Of a DNA stretch of 64,000 bases, positions 11,172-22,650 are shown piece by piece. This stretch comes from Lineus longissimus. Lineage: Eukaryota; Nemertea; Pilidiophora; Heteronemertea; Lineidae. How positions within the stretch are numbered: position 1 is the stretch's first letter; every line of letters begins with the position of its first letter. A program made the position numbers and the translations under genes. Where the stretch lies: NCBI RefSeq assembly GCF_910592395.1, contig NC_088314.1, forward strand, positions 10,788,001 through 10,852,000. Reading direction: 5' to 3'. Below the pieces are notes generated by a model. The model worked only from the letters and a program-made list of their open reading frames with translations, ran no database searches and was not told where the DNA came from.

Positions 11172-11552
11172 GTGAAATACAAGGGCTCACATTTCCAGCG
11201 CCAGCCGAGAGGATCATTTACCTACTTTGATAAGTTCCTCTTGATTTTTGATGGTCCTGAAGTCTACATGTATGATTTTACAAAGGGTATTGTAAACGGT
11301 AGTCTAATATTTGATAAGTTCCTCTTGATTTTTGATGGTCCTGAAGTTTACATGTATGATTTTACAAAGGGTATTGTAAACGGTAGTCTAATTCTGCCCA
11401 AGGAGGGGAGGCAGTGTCTCGAAAAAGAAGTAAACTACCCCATATATACCCTGGTTTTAATTGTACGCTTTGCTGAAAAGGCCTTTATGATGTGCGTTGA
11501 TGGTTCCCAGAGTATTTTTTTGTTTGACTACTACATAGAATCAGGCTCATAG
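11172..11552 (+). CDS. unrecognised ORF with in-frame 84-bp tandem duplication
   Basis: A 126-codon open frame of unknown function. It contains two copies of a 28-residue segment beginning FDKFLLIFDGPEVYMYDF and ending VNGSLI (codons at 11226-11309 and 11310-11393). The DNA copies differ at one base, so the duplication is recent. The alternating hydrophobic pattern and the FDGPEVYMYDFTKG and SQSIFLFDYY stretches are beta-strand-like, as in propeller repeats, but no family is recognised. The following region (11553-12700) holds only short frames. It may be one exon or remnant of the same locus as 12715-14122. Confidence 0.4.
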   Translation: MKYKGSHFQRQPRGSFTYFDKFLLIFDGPEVYMYDFTKGIVNGSLIFDKFLLIFDGPEVYMYDFTKGIVNGSLILPKEGRQCLEKEVNYPIYTLVLIVRFAEKAFMMCVDGSQSIFLFDYYIESGS

Positions 11553-12714
11553 CCTGTTCTACGGTTAACTAATAAAACGCATCTTCACTTCCCTCATGTT
11601 GAGAGAGTAAATCCAACCTGCTTTAACCACAGCTTATTCGCAGTTGGTTTTATACATCAGCGTGAAAACTATTTGACTATGACCATATATCATTACAAGC
11701 GAGGACAATCATCCGGATATAGCTTACTTAAGACACACTTAATAAAAGCCGACTCAGGCGGGGCAAAATCGTGTGGCATCATAAAAAATCCAAACTATGG
11801 AGTTAAATTTGTCCTCTTAAAAAATATCAGAGTGGGTGATGTTAAGCTTTGGGTTTGTCATCGAGTGTAACAAAAACAGGCCTCAGCAAAAGGCCAACAT
11901 AAGAAAAATCTGCACACACGTAAGTCTTGAAAAATATGCTGGTAAAGTTGTTCACAGGCCAAATATTGCACATGATTCGTTCAAAACCTTTTAACTCAAA
12001 CACAAAGTATGTGGTTAGATATACAAGAGCAGACTGAACAAGAAAAACTCTGAGACATGGGCCCTAATTTCCTGTCCACAGTAATGTATTTTTTGGTACG
12101 AATCAATTACTTTCACCTACCACCTGGTAGTTTTCGGAGTTTCGTTTGAGGACCTCGAACTCATGTCCCAGATCTTTTGGAGCTGGTATTACCTGCCCCT
12201 GCCCCTGCTGAGCGACGACTGGTGTTGGCAATGACTGGTTTAGTAGGGGAGCCAATTACACCATTCAGATCAGCCAACATTCACCATTATTTTGATAGAA
12301 CTGGCTTCCTAAGATCTTGATTAAAGGATGACTGCGCTAGTTGAATATGTCAAAACACTCAAAGTGCTATTCAAGACTTTCAAACTAATGTTGCATTTCT
12401 GGCGGTAGCGTTTGAATGAAAAATGTTGGCATCTGTGCTTTGAGTTTGATTCCTCTCATTCGTCTGACTTCTTTCGTACAAACACTGAAGCTGGAGATGT
12501 AACATCATGCCAGTTTAAAAATCTCAAAATATACACTCCTTGGATGTCTTGGAAAACACTAACCACAATAAGGTAAATGTCAATTTGATGAACGGTTAAT
12601 ACAAGGGCTCAGTTGAAAGAGGTAGTCCTCAGTTTGAAGCTGGATAAACTCGGAATGAGGAGGTCAGTTACTAGCTCAAAATTCTGACATTGTAAACTAA
12701 GTCATTCACCTAAT

Positions 12715-13624
12715 ATGTCTTTTCGAGTACACTTGTTTTGTTCTACATCAGTGACAGACTGTCTTGACAAACCTTACAGGGCCGTAGCTATAGAGGGGCT
12801 TGGCGCGAGAGGGACGGCAAAAATCTCTCCAAAGAGTTACATAAAACGTCTTTTTCATGCGCGTTTACTGCTGATTTTCAAATTGGCGGAGGACGTGACT
12901 GGCGCCATTGTTGTCGTAACCGACATCCGTGGTAAACAGGATTACAGAGTGTGCATGTTTTGACTGAATTCAAAGCAAGGCATGTTCGTTCTCACCCATA
13001 GGGCAATCCTTCGTGTAAACAAATTAATGTGCGATAAACTGTATCTAGCAAGCAGTACTCTGGTCTATGATAGATACATCGTCGTAAGTTGCCGGGAAGA
13101 GCACAAGTATATTACATGTATCCTCTTTGACGTCAGGCTTGGCATCTGCACGAGGACACTATAGATTCATGCACTTGATTGGGAACAACGTGTTTGCCGT
13201 CGTCACGTCACCAAGCATTTTACATTACTGTAACGTGACGAGACGCGACGTTTTCGTAAACGTTGGTCCCAATCAAGTGCATGGATCTATAGACATACCG
13301 GAAACGGACCCGTACGTAAGCGAGGTGTATGTGTCGACGTTTGATACTTTGCTCCGACATGGGACATTCGTCATTGATTGCAAGCGATATAGCCAGTCGA
13401 TCACTAGGATATATTCATTTATTCTGAATGAAAGCGCCGTTATTAGACCTTCGTCCAAAGGTGCTATAGAAATAAACGTCCCGGTGTCTGCTTACGACAG
13501 ATTTTTCCTCGGCGAAGACTTTGTGGACTTTACTGTCGGTCAAAAAGAAGAGAATGGTTATTTTGGTTTGTATTTATACTGGTTTAGAAGAAGCAAACAC
13601 CCAAGGCTCCAGCACCGAATTTAG
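12715..13624 (+). pseudogene. unrecognised beta-rich protein gene, broken
   Basis: Two consecutive segments share one frame (12715-12963 and 12982-13164), split by TGA at 12961-12963. The reading then shifts to a second frame (about 13142-13624) with strands such as HLIGNNVFAVVTSPSILHY, EVYVSTFDTLLRHGTFVID and GYFGLYLYWFRR. The repeated hydrophobic-strand and turn pattern suggests a beta-propeller or similar repeat protein; this is inference and I recognise no family. A 30-bp inverted repeat lies inside it (13161-13190 and 13261-13290). Introns could explain the shift, but the junctions lack clear splice sites, so I call it a pseudogene. Confidence 0.45.
13161..13290. repeat. inverted repeat inside the unknown gene
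   Basis: The 30-bp arms 13161-13190 and 13261-13290 are complementary at about 28 positions and enclose 70 bp. The right-arm sequence gtcccaatcaagtgcatgg and its complement both lie in the open frame. The inverted fragment at the left edge of the window starts from the same place. Confidence 0.7.
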
Positions 13625-13664
13625 CTCCATTATCAGCTTTACAGATCTCCAGTTATTAACTTAC

Positions 13665-14122
13665 AACTATTGATTTAGGGAATCAGACCGCCTTATAATT
13701 CTAACTGCGGCCCTTGGAAGGAATAAACAGGAAATGGTGACAGCATTCTTTGGATTTAGAATCAGCTGCGTCATGAGTCGCGTCGATACAACTTTAGCCA
13801 TTGAACATGTTGACATTGATTTGAGATACCAGATTTCCAGAAGCGCGTTTAAGAACTTAATCCAAATGTTAGACGGCACACTCTATCATATTGTAAGGGT
13901 TTCCAAGTCTGTGACGAACAGGTATTGGAAACAAGTGGAGATATTCTCAACAAACGACTGATCATTAAGAGCCAATTTTTATATGAACAATTTGAGTTGA
14001 TTGTGAGGAACACATGTCTCTTGAGTATTGGGAGATGCTATTCTCGGTTTTTTATGATTGATAATAATGTCGACAGAGATGGAAAATTGTTATTCTGTTC
14101 AGAATGTCCTTGGAGCTCTTGA
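13665..14122 (+). pseudogene. continuation of the unrecognised gene, frameshifted
   Basis: Open segments continue downstream: about 13684-13961 (ILTAALGRNKQEMVTAFFGF ... LYHIVRVSK) and, in another frame, 13925-14122 (LNKRLIIKSQFLYEQFELIV). They have the same short hydrophobic strands as the preceding segment. The two overlap near 13925-13961, which suggests a frameshift. No family is recognised. A further open frame at 14746-14973 may belong to the same remnant. Confidence 0.35.
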
Positions 14123-17100
14123 CGAATGGTATCCTGTTTATTCATTGCCACAATGCTAATAGGATTGTCTATCGTTGCCATCATGGAGCAGCCAACTAAA
14201 GATGGATATGACTCATGTTCGAGGTGAAAGTACATGTAGTTCAGTAATTGAAGTCAGAATAAGTACTAGTTCAGTAATTGAACTCAGAAAATAATAAAAA
14301 CCTAAAACTATTTAGTTGAAATCTATGATATATTTTTGATAAAAGTGGAGTGGTCACAATTATCCAGAAAAAATCGCCGATAAACCACAGAGAAAACTTA
14401 ACAAAATAACAAACGACATTGGCAGTGGACAGTGACATGGATCAACAACTCTTTGTGGATCCCTAAATAGTATCTGAAAAAGCACTTCTTACTAGTCATA
14501 GAGAAGAACTCGAGGGTAACATGACAGTGAACCGTATAGTGGCATACAAAAACGTTGAAAGAGATACTCAATTACAGGTAGCATGACCAAATTGCGCCAG
14601 AAGGGCATTTGACCACTGCAATAATAATTCTGTTATACACTTATCCACCCTGACTCTACCGGCATCTGTATATGTATTTCAACTTGACTGGTCTGATAGA
14701 AGTACCATTCATGCAGATATGTTGGCAAGTCATATCACTTGAGCTATGAAGGGCATTTACATTAATCCTTTCGTTGCCAAGCACCTGTGGTCGAAAATGC
14801 CTTTTGTGACCATGTGTCAACTGCAACCCCAGTCGTTTTGGGCAAATGACTGTTCTGCATCGCTGGAATCTATCGGTAGAAGTGCGGTTGGAATACATAC
14901 ATTTTGTCTCATTTCCTGGCAGAAAATTGAGTTTGAAGACACAAAACAATCGGATTCGACGATTATTTTCTGATTGACACGGTGTCGTATAAGCTCCCCA
15001 CAGGTGAGCTAAAAAGAAAGGTAGCAGTTAGTGCGATTGAACTGGCCGATACAAAAATGATAAATTGGAAATGTGTTTTAGAACGTAAAATAATCGTCAA
15101 ATGAGCTAGAGGTTCCACCGACAAATGGAATTTGGCGTTTGGGACTTAGATTGCTTGTAAGAGATTATTTTTAAATTACGACAAGTGGCTGATATGCAGA
15201 ACTGGTACTACATTACGTGCGAAGCATCAAGCACACGTGATACATTGTAAAAAAATTAAAAAGGACTATTTCTGTAAATGTCTAAAATGTCACTTTTTCA
15301 AATGTTATTATGACTTTGAAATTTTTTAAAGACACATTCGTATGTTTTTCTTCCCTTTTGCTTGGGTGCATATTCGCGGATTTTCGGACTGTCAATTCAC
15401 GAAGAACAGAAAAAAGGAACTACAATTAGTGGTAAGATACAGAATGAGCAACAATATTCAAATATCGATAGGTATATGACCAAGCGCCGTATGTCTGTAT
15501 CGATTTAGCAGAATTCACTTTAAAAATATATAGTTTGTTTCCAAAACATGATAAAGAATTTAAACAATTGAAACAATTGAACAATAGAAAGGGTGATTTA
15601 CTGCATGGTTTGAAAGATAACGTGAGCAGACAGCAATGACACGTGATGAGGACAAGCCTGCAAGACTGCGCTGTTCCAGCAGAGGTTACCTAAAATCAGT
15701 CATGTCCTAGTTCTCAAGTCTCTGGTATGATCACGTTATGGTTGAAGATAGATGACGAAAACAAGTTGTTGCAACAAAATGCCAATCTTTCCTTTATGAT
15801 TGGCAACGGGTGTAACGCTCTACTGGCTTTGGAGTAACCGAGTGCAACAGTCATCGCCGCAAGTGTAACACTATTTTCATAGAGTCCGAAAGTCTCAACG
15901 TCGTGTGCTACATACTACATCGACGCCTGTTACATATTGATATGGACATAGTAGCCAGTGTTGTTGTTCTGTTGGAAAGCTCGAGAATTATTGACGTAGA
16001 TATTTGGTTTTTAATACAGTTGTAGGGAGTTAAAGGTAAATCTTTTTCATTCATCGGCTACGCCCATAGCAAACTGGAAATTACCGAAGCATCGTAGAAG
16101 CAGAAAGGAGACTAGAAAGTTGAGTCTAGGTATAAAGGAGGTAATCTTTCCCGCTAGCTATATGTCGTAGTGATAGCAGATGAGAAGATAAGTACTGCCC
16201 AGATTGTCATTTTGTTAACAATGCAACTTTCTACCTCAACGTCATAATGCTTTGGTGAATTTTATCGAACATCCCCAAGGTCACGCAAATTTTGGAATGA
16301 ATAATATATGCCTTGAATTTCGAAGATGATGTATTATGCCTGTATAAGTTACCACTTCCCATGTTTTACTTGGAACTTCGGCATGCAATAAGAACGAATC
16401 TAACATAAACACGGCTAGAAATGGACAATTTTGAATAAAGCGTTCAACCATATACTTATCATTTTCATGTTTGGTTAGCAGGAAAATAATGCCCAAAGAA
16501 ATTTCCTCAAATTTTCACTCTTAGGGCACACACGTCACTAAAAGCGTTCTGATCGGGATTTGGTATGGAATAAAAAAAACTTCTTCTTCAGTGCTATCGT
16601 TGTGCTACCTCTATCGAATGTATTTCTTGCTATCCACTTGTTACCTTTTATCGTGGTTTGTGTTTATATCTGATTTTCAATCGTGTTCTGACGATCAGGG
16701 TGAAATAGAGGTAAGCTAGGCTTACTCACCGAAATGGAAGTTTGGATCGATCTCGCTGCTTGTAGTCACCACCGTGACCGCATGAAGAGCTGGGAATTTG
16801 TCATTTCTGTAGCAGAAGACGTTGAGACTTACGGGCTCTTATCCATGAAAATATTGTTTGGCAAAATTTTTTTTTTCATTACGCGTTCCTACGGGAGAAT
16901 TGGAACTACAAGTAGATCATGACTGATTTGAGGTTACCCCTGATGGTTCTGTGTCATGCTTACGCAGTGTTCTGGGCATGGATCTCATCCAATCCGAGCC
17001 ATCGATTCATTTGTCTAAATTAACACACAAAACCATGTTCGATTTCTGATGAGGTATCAGACCACTCTGCTCACTCAATTTCAACTGTTTTCATAATTTC

Positions 17101-17560
17101 AATTATTAAAAACTCTTTTATAGAGACACGTTCCATCATGTATCTGAGATGTGAATTCTCCTATAATCAATGCAGGCATACTGCGACTGGCCGTATGATC
17201 ATCGATTTTAGGAAGTTGTGGCTAATTATCCACCGATATGCTGACAAGCGAGAGAAATCAATCTATAAATTTTGTTAAAGTCATGAAAGACATAATTACA
17301 CATGGTCTTATAATGAAAAGCCTAATCGACAATACCGGGTCGCCTGTGACCAAGCCACGGGTTGGAGAGTTGTTCAGCTTGGAGACACCTATAATTCTGA
17401 CTTCTGCTCATCACCTGCCTTCAAAATCATCAGGGTTAAAACATTTTCGCAAAATCTGCAAAAAAAACATCTCAGCTGTATTAACACTAGTGGAAGCTTT
17501 TTCCGGCTTCTTAACGGTTTCTCTAGCTTATCTAAACAGCTTCATCGGATCTCTTTTTTA
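14123..17560. other. no gene recognised
   Basis: AT-rich sequence with only short frames. A 30-bp unit (agttcagtaattgaa..tcaga) is repeated twice at about 14239-14290. Weak frames at 16281-16496 (minus), 16734-16922 and 17238-17561 show no family signature. Confidence 0.4.
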
Positions 17561-17567
17561 AGATTGT

Positions 17568-17735
17568 CAATGTTTTAATTTTGAGTTAGATCCAAAATAT
17601 TGTTACCTTCGACAAAGTTTTCACCATTTCTCCAAATGGCATCATCAGGTCTGATGATTTCCAGTAGATGGCAGCACTGGAAATCTGAAGTTCTGGTTGT
17701 TACTTCTGGGGCCCCCGCCTAGGGTCCCCCGGAGA
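17568..17735 (+). repeat. terminal repeat of the Penelope-like element
   Basis: The segment from tgtcaatgttttaattttga to the gggggcccccgcctaggg region reappears as its reverse complement at 22484-22650. It lies directly before the polymerase frame, where Penelope elements carry a pseudo-LTR. Confidence 0.7.
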
Positions 17736-17741
17736 CATCGG

Positions 17742-19403
17742 TGCTTGCCAAGGGTCTAAATTTCGCTGTGACTTCGAAAGTTCACCCGATTGACGATCTC
17801 ATTGTAGCTGCCGAGGAAGCTTGAAAGTTGGTTCCCCCGGGTTTAGCACACGAACTTAGACCTGAACTGAGCAGTATCATCAGCTCAGCCAAACCTCCGA
17901 CCCCGAACATCAGCAAGGAGGAAATGTTAGCATTGCAAACCTTATCCAAGGAGGATCACATTCTGATCATGCCTGCAGACAAGGGGAGATCCGCTGTAGT
18001 TTTAGACAAGGCAGAGTACACGCGCAAAGTAGGGGAGATGCTGTCAGATGACAGGACCTACCTCAAGCTGAAAAAGGACCCTACAGCCCGGTACAAGTCG
18101 AAACTCGTAGACATGCTCGCCAAGCTGCGTAAGGAGGAGAAGATCTCTGAGTCGCAGAATAGATACCTCTACCCCACGTCAGAAACCATACCCAGACTGT
18201 ACTGCACTCCAAAGATACACAAACCTGGTAATCCTTTCCGGCCAATTGTTGACTACACAGGTTCAATTGGTTACAACCTGTCACGCAGCACTGCAGATCT
18301 TTTGGCGCCCATCACTGGAAAAACCATCCACTACGTAGAAAACTCCAAAGCACTCGTCACTGAACTGAAGGAAGTACAACTCACAGATGAAGAGACTTTC
18401 GTATCTTTTGACGTGGTATCCCTCTTTACGAACACCCCCATCGACAAGGCCTTGGAGGTGATTCGCTCGAGACTCGAGGGGGACTCGCATTTGAAGGAAA
18501 GAACTATGCTAGCAGTTGACGATATTATGCAACTGTTGGAGTTCGTGCTGTCCACGACATACTTCAAATTCGATGGTCAGTTGTACCAACAAAAATTCAG
18601 AACAGCTATGGGCAACCCGGTTTCGCCTATAGTAGCCAACCTATACATGGAACACTTAGAGCAAACAGCCATTGCCTCAGCCCCGACACAGTTTAAGCCA
18701 AGATTCTGGAAAAGGTATGTCGATGATGTCCTATCGGTCATCCCCATAGGAACGGCCCAGGCACTCAACGACCACCTGAACACCATAGATGAGACGGGTA
18801 ACATCAAGTTTACCAACGAAGCGATGAAAGACAACAGCATCCCATTCCTGGACACGACCAAGAAGCCCAGGGAATCCCAAGAGAAGAGCAGGGGAATGGT
18901 TGTCGTGCCCTACATTAAGGGTATGGCAGAAAGATTGGCCAGAATACTGAAATCTAACAACATCTCAACAGTTTTCAGGCCACACAAAACCACCAGGAAC
19001 ATTCCAGTGCATCCTAAAGACAAAATTAGCAGGGATGACACAACAGGTTGTGTCTACCGCATTGACTGTGCTAATTGTGATAGTGCGTACATCGGGGAAA
19101 CCGCCAGGAAATTAACATACAACAGATGTCACCTTGCACTGCAAGGGAGTCAGCTTCCGAGCCACCCGGGCCTCCACATCAGGTGACCACCACAAGTCGG
19201 CCATCACAGATCATATGGTAGATAATAACCAAGTTCCGAATTGGCAAGACGCCAAAATTGTTGCCAAGGAGGATAAACTGAGACGTCGACAGATTCGAGA
19301 AGCATTGGCAATCAGACGGAACACAACATCGATGAATACAGACGATGGGGCATACCACCTCTCCCACGTATATGACAGCCTTATGAGACAAGACCACCAT
19401 TGA
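17742..19403 (+). pseudogene. Penelope-like element RT + GIY-YIG endonuclease, degraded
   Basis: A Penelope-like retroelement polymerase. The frame begins upstream with VLAKGLNFAVTSKVHPIDDL, is broken by TGA at 17821-17823, then runs open to 19186. RT signatures: IMPADKGRSAVVLD, YLYPTSETIPRLYCTPKIHK, RPIVDYTGSIGYNLSR, SFDVVSLFTNTPID, MGNPVSPIVANLYME and catalytic YVDD. After NSIPFLDT the sequence jumps to KSRGMVVVPYIKG, so about 100 residues are missing. The GIY-YIG endonuclease follows (CVYRIDCANCDSAYIGETARKL). A frameshift near 19160 moves the rest (AITDHMVDNNQVPNWQDAKI ... YHLSHVYDSLM) to the 19134-19403 frame. A MITE interrupts the element after this point. It is not functional. Confidence 0.92.
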
Positions 19404-19825
19404 TTTTTTAAGCCTTTTAGCAGTTAAATTGTCAATGTTTGACCGCGACGCATCAAATACTGCGTGGGGTTGTGAATCTGAAATTTTGATATGATATTCC
19501 AGACAGCCGGGCAAGTAAATGGTGAAAAGTAAACTGGTAGTTGACCACGGAAATTTTTTGATAATCGACAAATTAGACAGACATAGACATTGATATTTCC
19601 ACTCTTTTCAGCCAACTGGCAGAAAAATCTCAAAACACGCCCCCTATTACCCAATTAGCAAATTTCGAAATTAATTTTTTCATCAAATAATTTCTTTATA
19701 TCTGTAGACTTGCCACAGCAAATATTTTTTCAATACCTCTCCAAATATGTACTTGAGAGTTAAAAACATGCACTCGTCTAATTGATAGGCGCCATCCTAT
19801 GAATATTCATTAGTGGTCTTGTCTC
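19385..19825 (+). mobile_element. MITE copy C, inserted in the Penelope-like element
   Basis: Same termini as the copies at 8.9 and 9.9 kb (gagacaagaccac ... gtggtcttgtctc), 441 bp. It is flanked by a perfect 4-bp target duplication ttat (19381-19384 and 19826-19829), which defines the family's insertion signature. It sits directly after the last conserved codons of the endonuclease. Confidence 0.92.
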
Positions 19826-19895
19826 TTATCCAGAAGTATTAAGGTAGCAGGAAGGGTTGGGCGTTTGTGGTTTCTGAGTCTGAGGGGGTTGGTGT

Positions 19896-19959
19896 CTGTT
19901 GACTGTGCTTTAAGAGAGACTAGGCATGGCGCCAGTCTCTCTTAAAGCACAGTCAACAG
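19896..19959. repeat. perfect 26-bp hairpin
   Basis: Arms 19896-19921 and 19934-19959 are exact reverse complements around a 12-base loop (aggcatggcgcc). The right arm and the sequence after it recur singly at about 20276-20335 with two changes. No coding role is evident; it may be the end of a foldback element. Confidence 0.85.
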
Positions 19960-20275
19960 GCATTTGGTCTCAGTATTTGGGTTTTGATTGCCATGACTGT
20001 ACCCCTGTAAAAGTCAGAGGAGGAGAAGTTTGGAATGATGAAAGCATTGAAGAAGAAGAAATGTTATTATTGAGGAAAGCAAAATTTATTATGAGACTAG
20101 AAGGCAGTGTCCTGACTTGATTATTTTGAAAATGGCGGTCTGAACACATTAAAAGGTGGAACATGGCATTTTATCGACTTTGAAGTGTTCCGCAGTTAAA
20201 GGGAGACTATAGGCAGCAGCTAGGTAGGCAAGATAAAGTCATACATTGGCCAATAGGGGTCAGTCATATCTCTAG

Positions 20276-22080
20276 GCATGGCGCTAGTCTCTCTTAAAGC
20301 ACAGTCAACAGGCATTTGGTCTTAGTATTTGGGTAAGTACAGAATCAAGGCAGCTCAGAGAGCAATGATTGAACGATGCTGTGGACAAGTCCAAGGATAC
20401 TGCATCAGTCACGACCAACTTCTCATCAGAAAGCGTCACCACCAGCATATTCAATGTTCAGTTCCAACCTGTACCAGTCCAATGCACGCCTGTCATGGTC
20501 AGCAGTGGTCAGCTTAGCGCGATATGGAACATTCTTCCGAAACTCAAGCGAGGGAAGTCTGCTCATTAGCCTATCTCGCGCACTGCTCCTTCTTGTCAAA
20601 CATCGTAGTGAAATCGTGGTGCAGTGGGGCGTCCTCGAGGATTGCAGCTGGTCGGACAGACGTGAGGTGGAATGTGGGCGGCTGCACTTCTTCGTTGATG
20701 TGCGATGGCAGATAGCACAGTTGTTGCGTTGCATGACAGCTGAAAGTAAATGTGAGATCATAGAACTGAGGCGTTTGCAATGAGACTATAGGTGAAGTAG
20801 AAGGAAGGAGTGAAATGGGCCATCTTCCAGTGACTAATATACAGAGTAAGGGCACTGGGTGTTGTTAGATTCAGCATTGAATGTATTCCTCGTACAAGCG
20901 TGAATAGTGTGGACATACAGTGAGAGGTGAGAGACCCCTATTGACTACTTCTTGTAACTTTATCTTGGATAGTGCCCCTTTATCAAGACTGAAACCCACT
21001 GTGCGGGGCTAAGAAATTACCTTTATAATCCTAGTTGGATAACCACTGTGTAGATGATTTGAAGAGTGCTCTGTGGATGTGTGCCTGTAATGTCAATGAA
21101 AGTATGATGAGGTGATGACGATAGTGGAATGACGAAATATTGGAAAGAGATCTATTCCTAGAAGAACATATGTCCTGTTTTGACTAGGTGGCGCATTTTA
21201 GATTCAGCAGTGAGCACTGTGTGTAACATGGTGGAGGCAGCGGAGATAATAACTGTGTCGAAAGTATTGTTATAGGGCCTTCCCTAGGCCCATGGGGTTA
21301 AATTTACAATCCACGATTGAAAAGACGTAGTTTGATCGCATTCAACTATAAATACATTGAACAGTTGTGTTCCTTTAGTCAACCGATGACCTTTTGTTGG
21401 GCCATGATCGGGGATTGTAAACTGTAAATGTATTATGGACTGGGAGACGGGGGAAACACAAGTGAAACTGAAATAGACCAAAACAAGTGATTTTGGGGCT
21501 TTGGTTTAGACGCATGCCCCACATGGGATTATACGGTTCATGTGAACTTGTTGACATCTACATGATCTAGTGCTGATATTGGTCATGGTACATGGTAGGC
21601 CTAATTATCATGGCTATATGTTTCAGGAAAAGCTCGGAGTAAAATGAACTGCCGATGAATAATGATGTTGTTCATGTTTACCATGTTTACTAGTACATAG
21701 CCATAGGGTATGCACTGGCCAGTGCACTTTCTGCACGTCGTCATGGTCATGTACGTGATACCTTGCATATTTTGTTTTTTGAATGCGCATGCTTTTTGGG
21801 CAAAATCACTTGTACCAACACTAATGAATAATGTCTTCTTATCCCTATGACTCCATACACAGTGAGGGCATTGTCCCATTCCCATCAAATGGTAACTTAT
21901 TGTACCGTATTAGGGTGGAAGTTGGGGAGCAGATACCTACCGTTGCACGCCTGTCATAATCAGTAGTGATGAGCTTAGCGCGATATGGAACATTCTTCAG
22001 AAACTCAAGCGAGGGAAGTCTGCTCATTAGCATATCTCGCGCACTGCTCCTTCTTGTCAAACATCGTAGTGAAATCGTAA
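20276..22080. repeat. cluster of dispersed repeat fragments
   Basis: Contains the second copy of the hairpin-arm sequence (20276-20335). A repeat of about 130 bp occurs at about 20488-20620 and again at 21948-22080 (gcttagcgcgatatggaaca ... caaacatcgtagtgaaatcg), same strand. Fragments related to 668-740 and 10740-10840 are at 20818-20886 and 20893-20990. The open frames in both strands (for example minus 20426-20761) follow these repeats and match nothing I recognise. Confidence 0.55.
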
Positions 22081-22129
22081 TGGAAAACGTCTGGCTTTGC
22101 GCCAGACGTTGAGACTAATAAGTGAAGAA

Positions 22130-22400
22130 CTAATAGGTAAAGAACTTCTACTTGCGCGAGACTGCTCTGATAAAATTATCATTGCAGAGACTACGGTGAC
22201 GTACACATATATTTTTTACAATCAAAAATGCCCTCAAAAGACGAAATGGAATGATTATTTTATTGATATTTCCTACTATATACCTTCCAATTATCACTTT
22301 ATACAAATAGATCGGCGTTAGGTCGCATGCTTTTCTTTCCTGGTGACACTATAAAGCAAAATAGTTGCAACCCCGTAAATGCGCTATAAATCCAATAATA
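22130..22400 (+). repeat. dispersed repeat, inverted copy at 50.7 kb
   Basis: Matches the reverse complement of about 50735-50955, including cgttaggtcg, gcttttctttcct and actatttt-type segments. It is non-coding and is probably a fragment of an interspersed element. Confidence 0.6.
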
Positions 22401-22483
22401 AGTGACGGTGACCCGTTATAAATGTTTCGCCAGCTTCGCTTTTTTGCCGCTACGCGGCGCGTTGGGCCCTTGCGTCAAGCCCA

Positions 22484-22650
22484 GGACCCTAGGCGGGGGC
22501 CCCAGAAGTAACAGCCAGAACTTCAGATTTCGAGTGCTGCCATCTACTGGAAATCATCAGACCTGATGATGCCATTTGGAGAAAATGGTGAAAACTTTGT
22601 CGAAGGTAACAATATTTTGGATCTAACTCAAAATTAAAACATTGACAGGT
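22484..22650 (-). repeat. inverted terminal repeat of the Penelope-like element
   Basis: Reverse complement of 17568-17735, at the far side of the element, ending ttaaaacattgaca. The match stops at ccctaggcggggg, so this copy is truncated. Inverted flanking pseudo-LTR pieces are known for Penelope-like elements. It defines the right edge of the composite at about 22650. Confidence 0.7.

Noticed and set aside
20376-20783. Overlapping frames in several registers on both strands around 20.4-20.9 kb
   Set aside because: They coincide with a dispersed repeat that recurs at 21.95-22.08 kb without keeping the frames; none shows a known domain.
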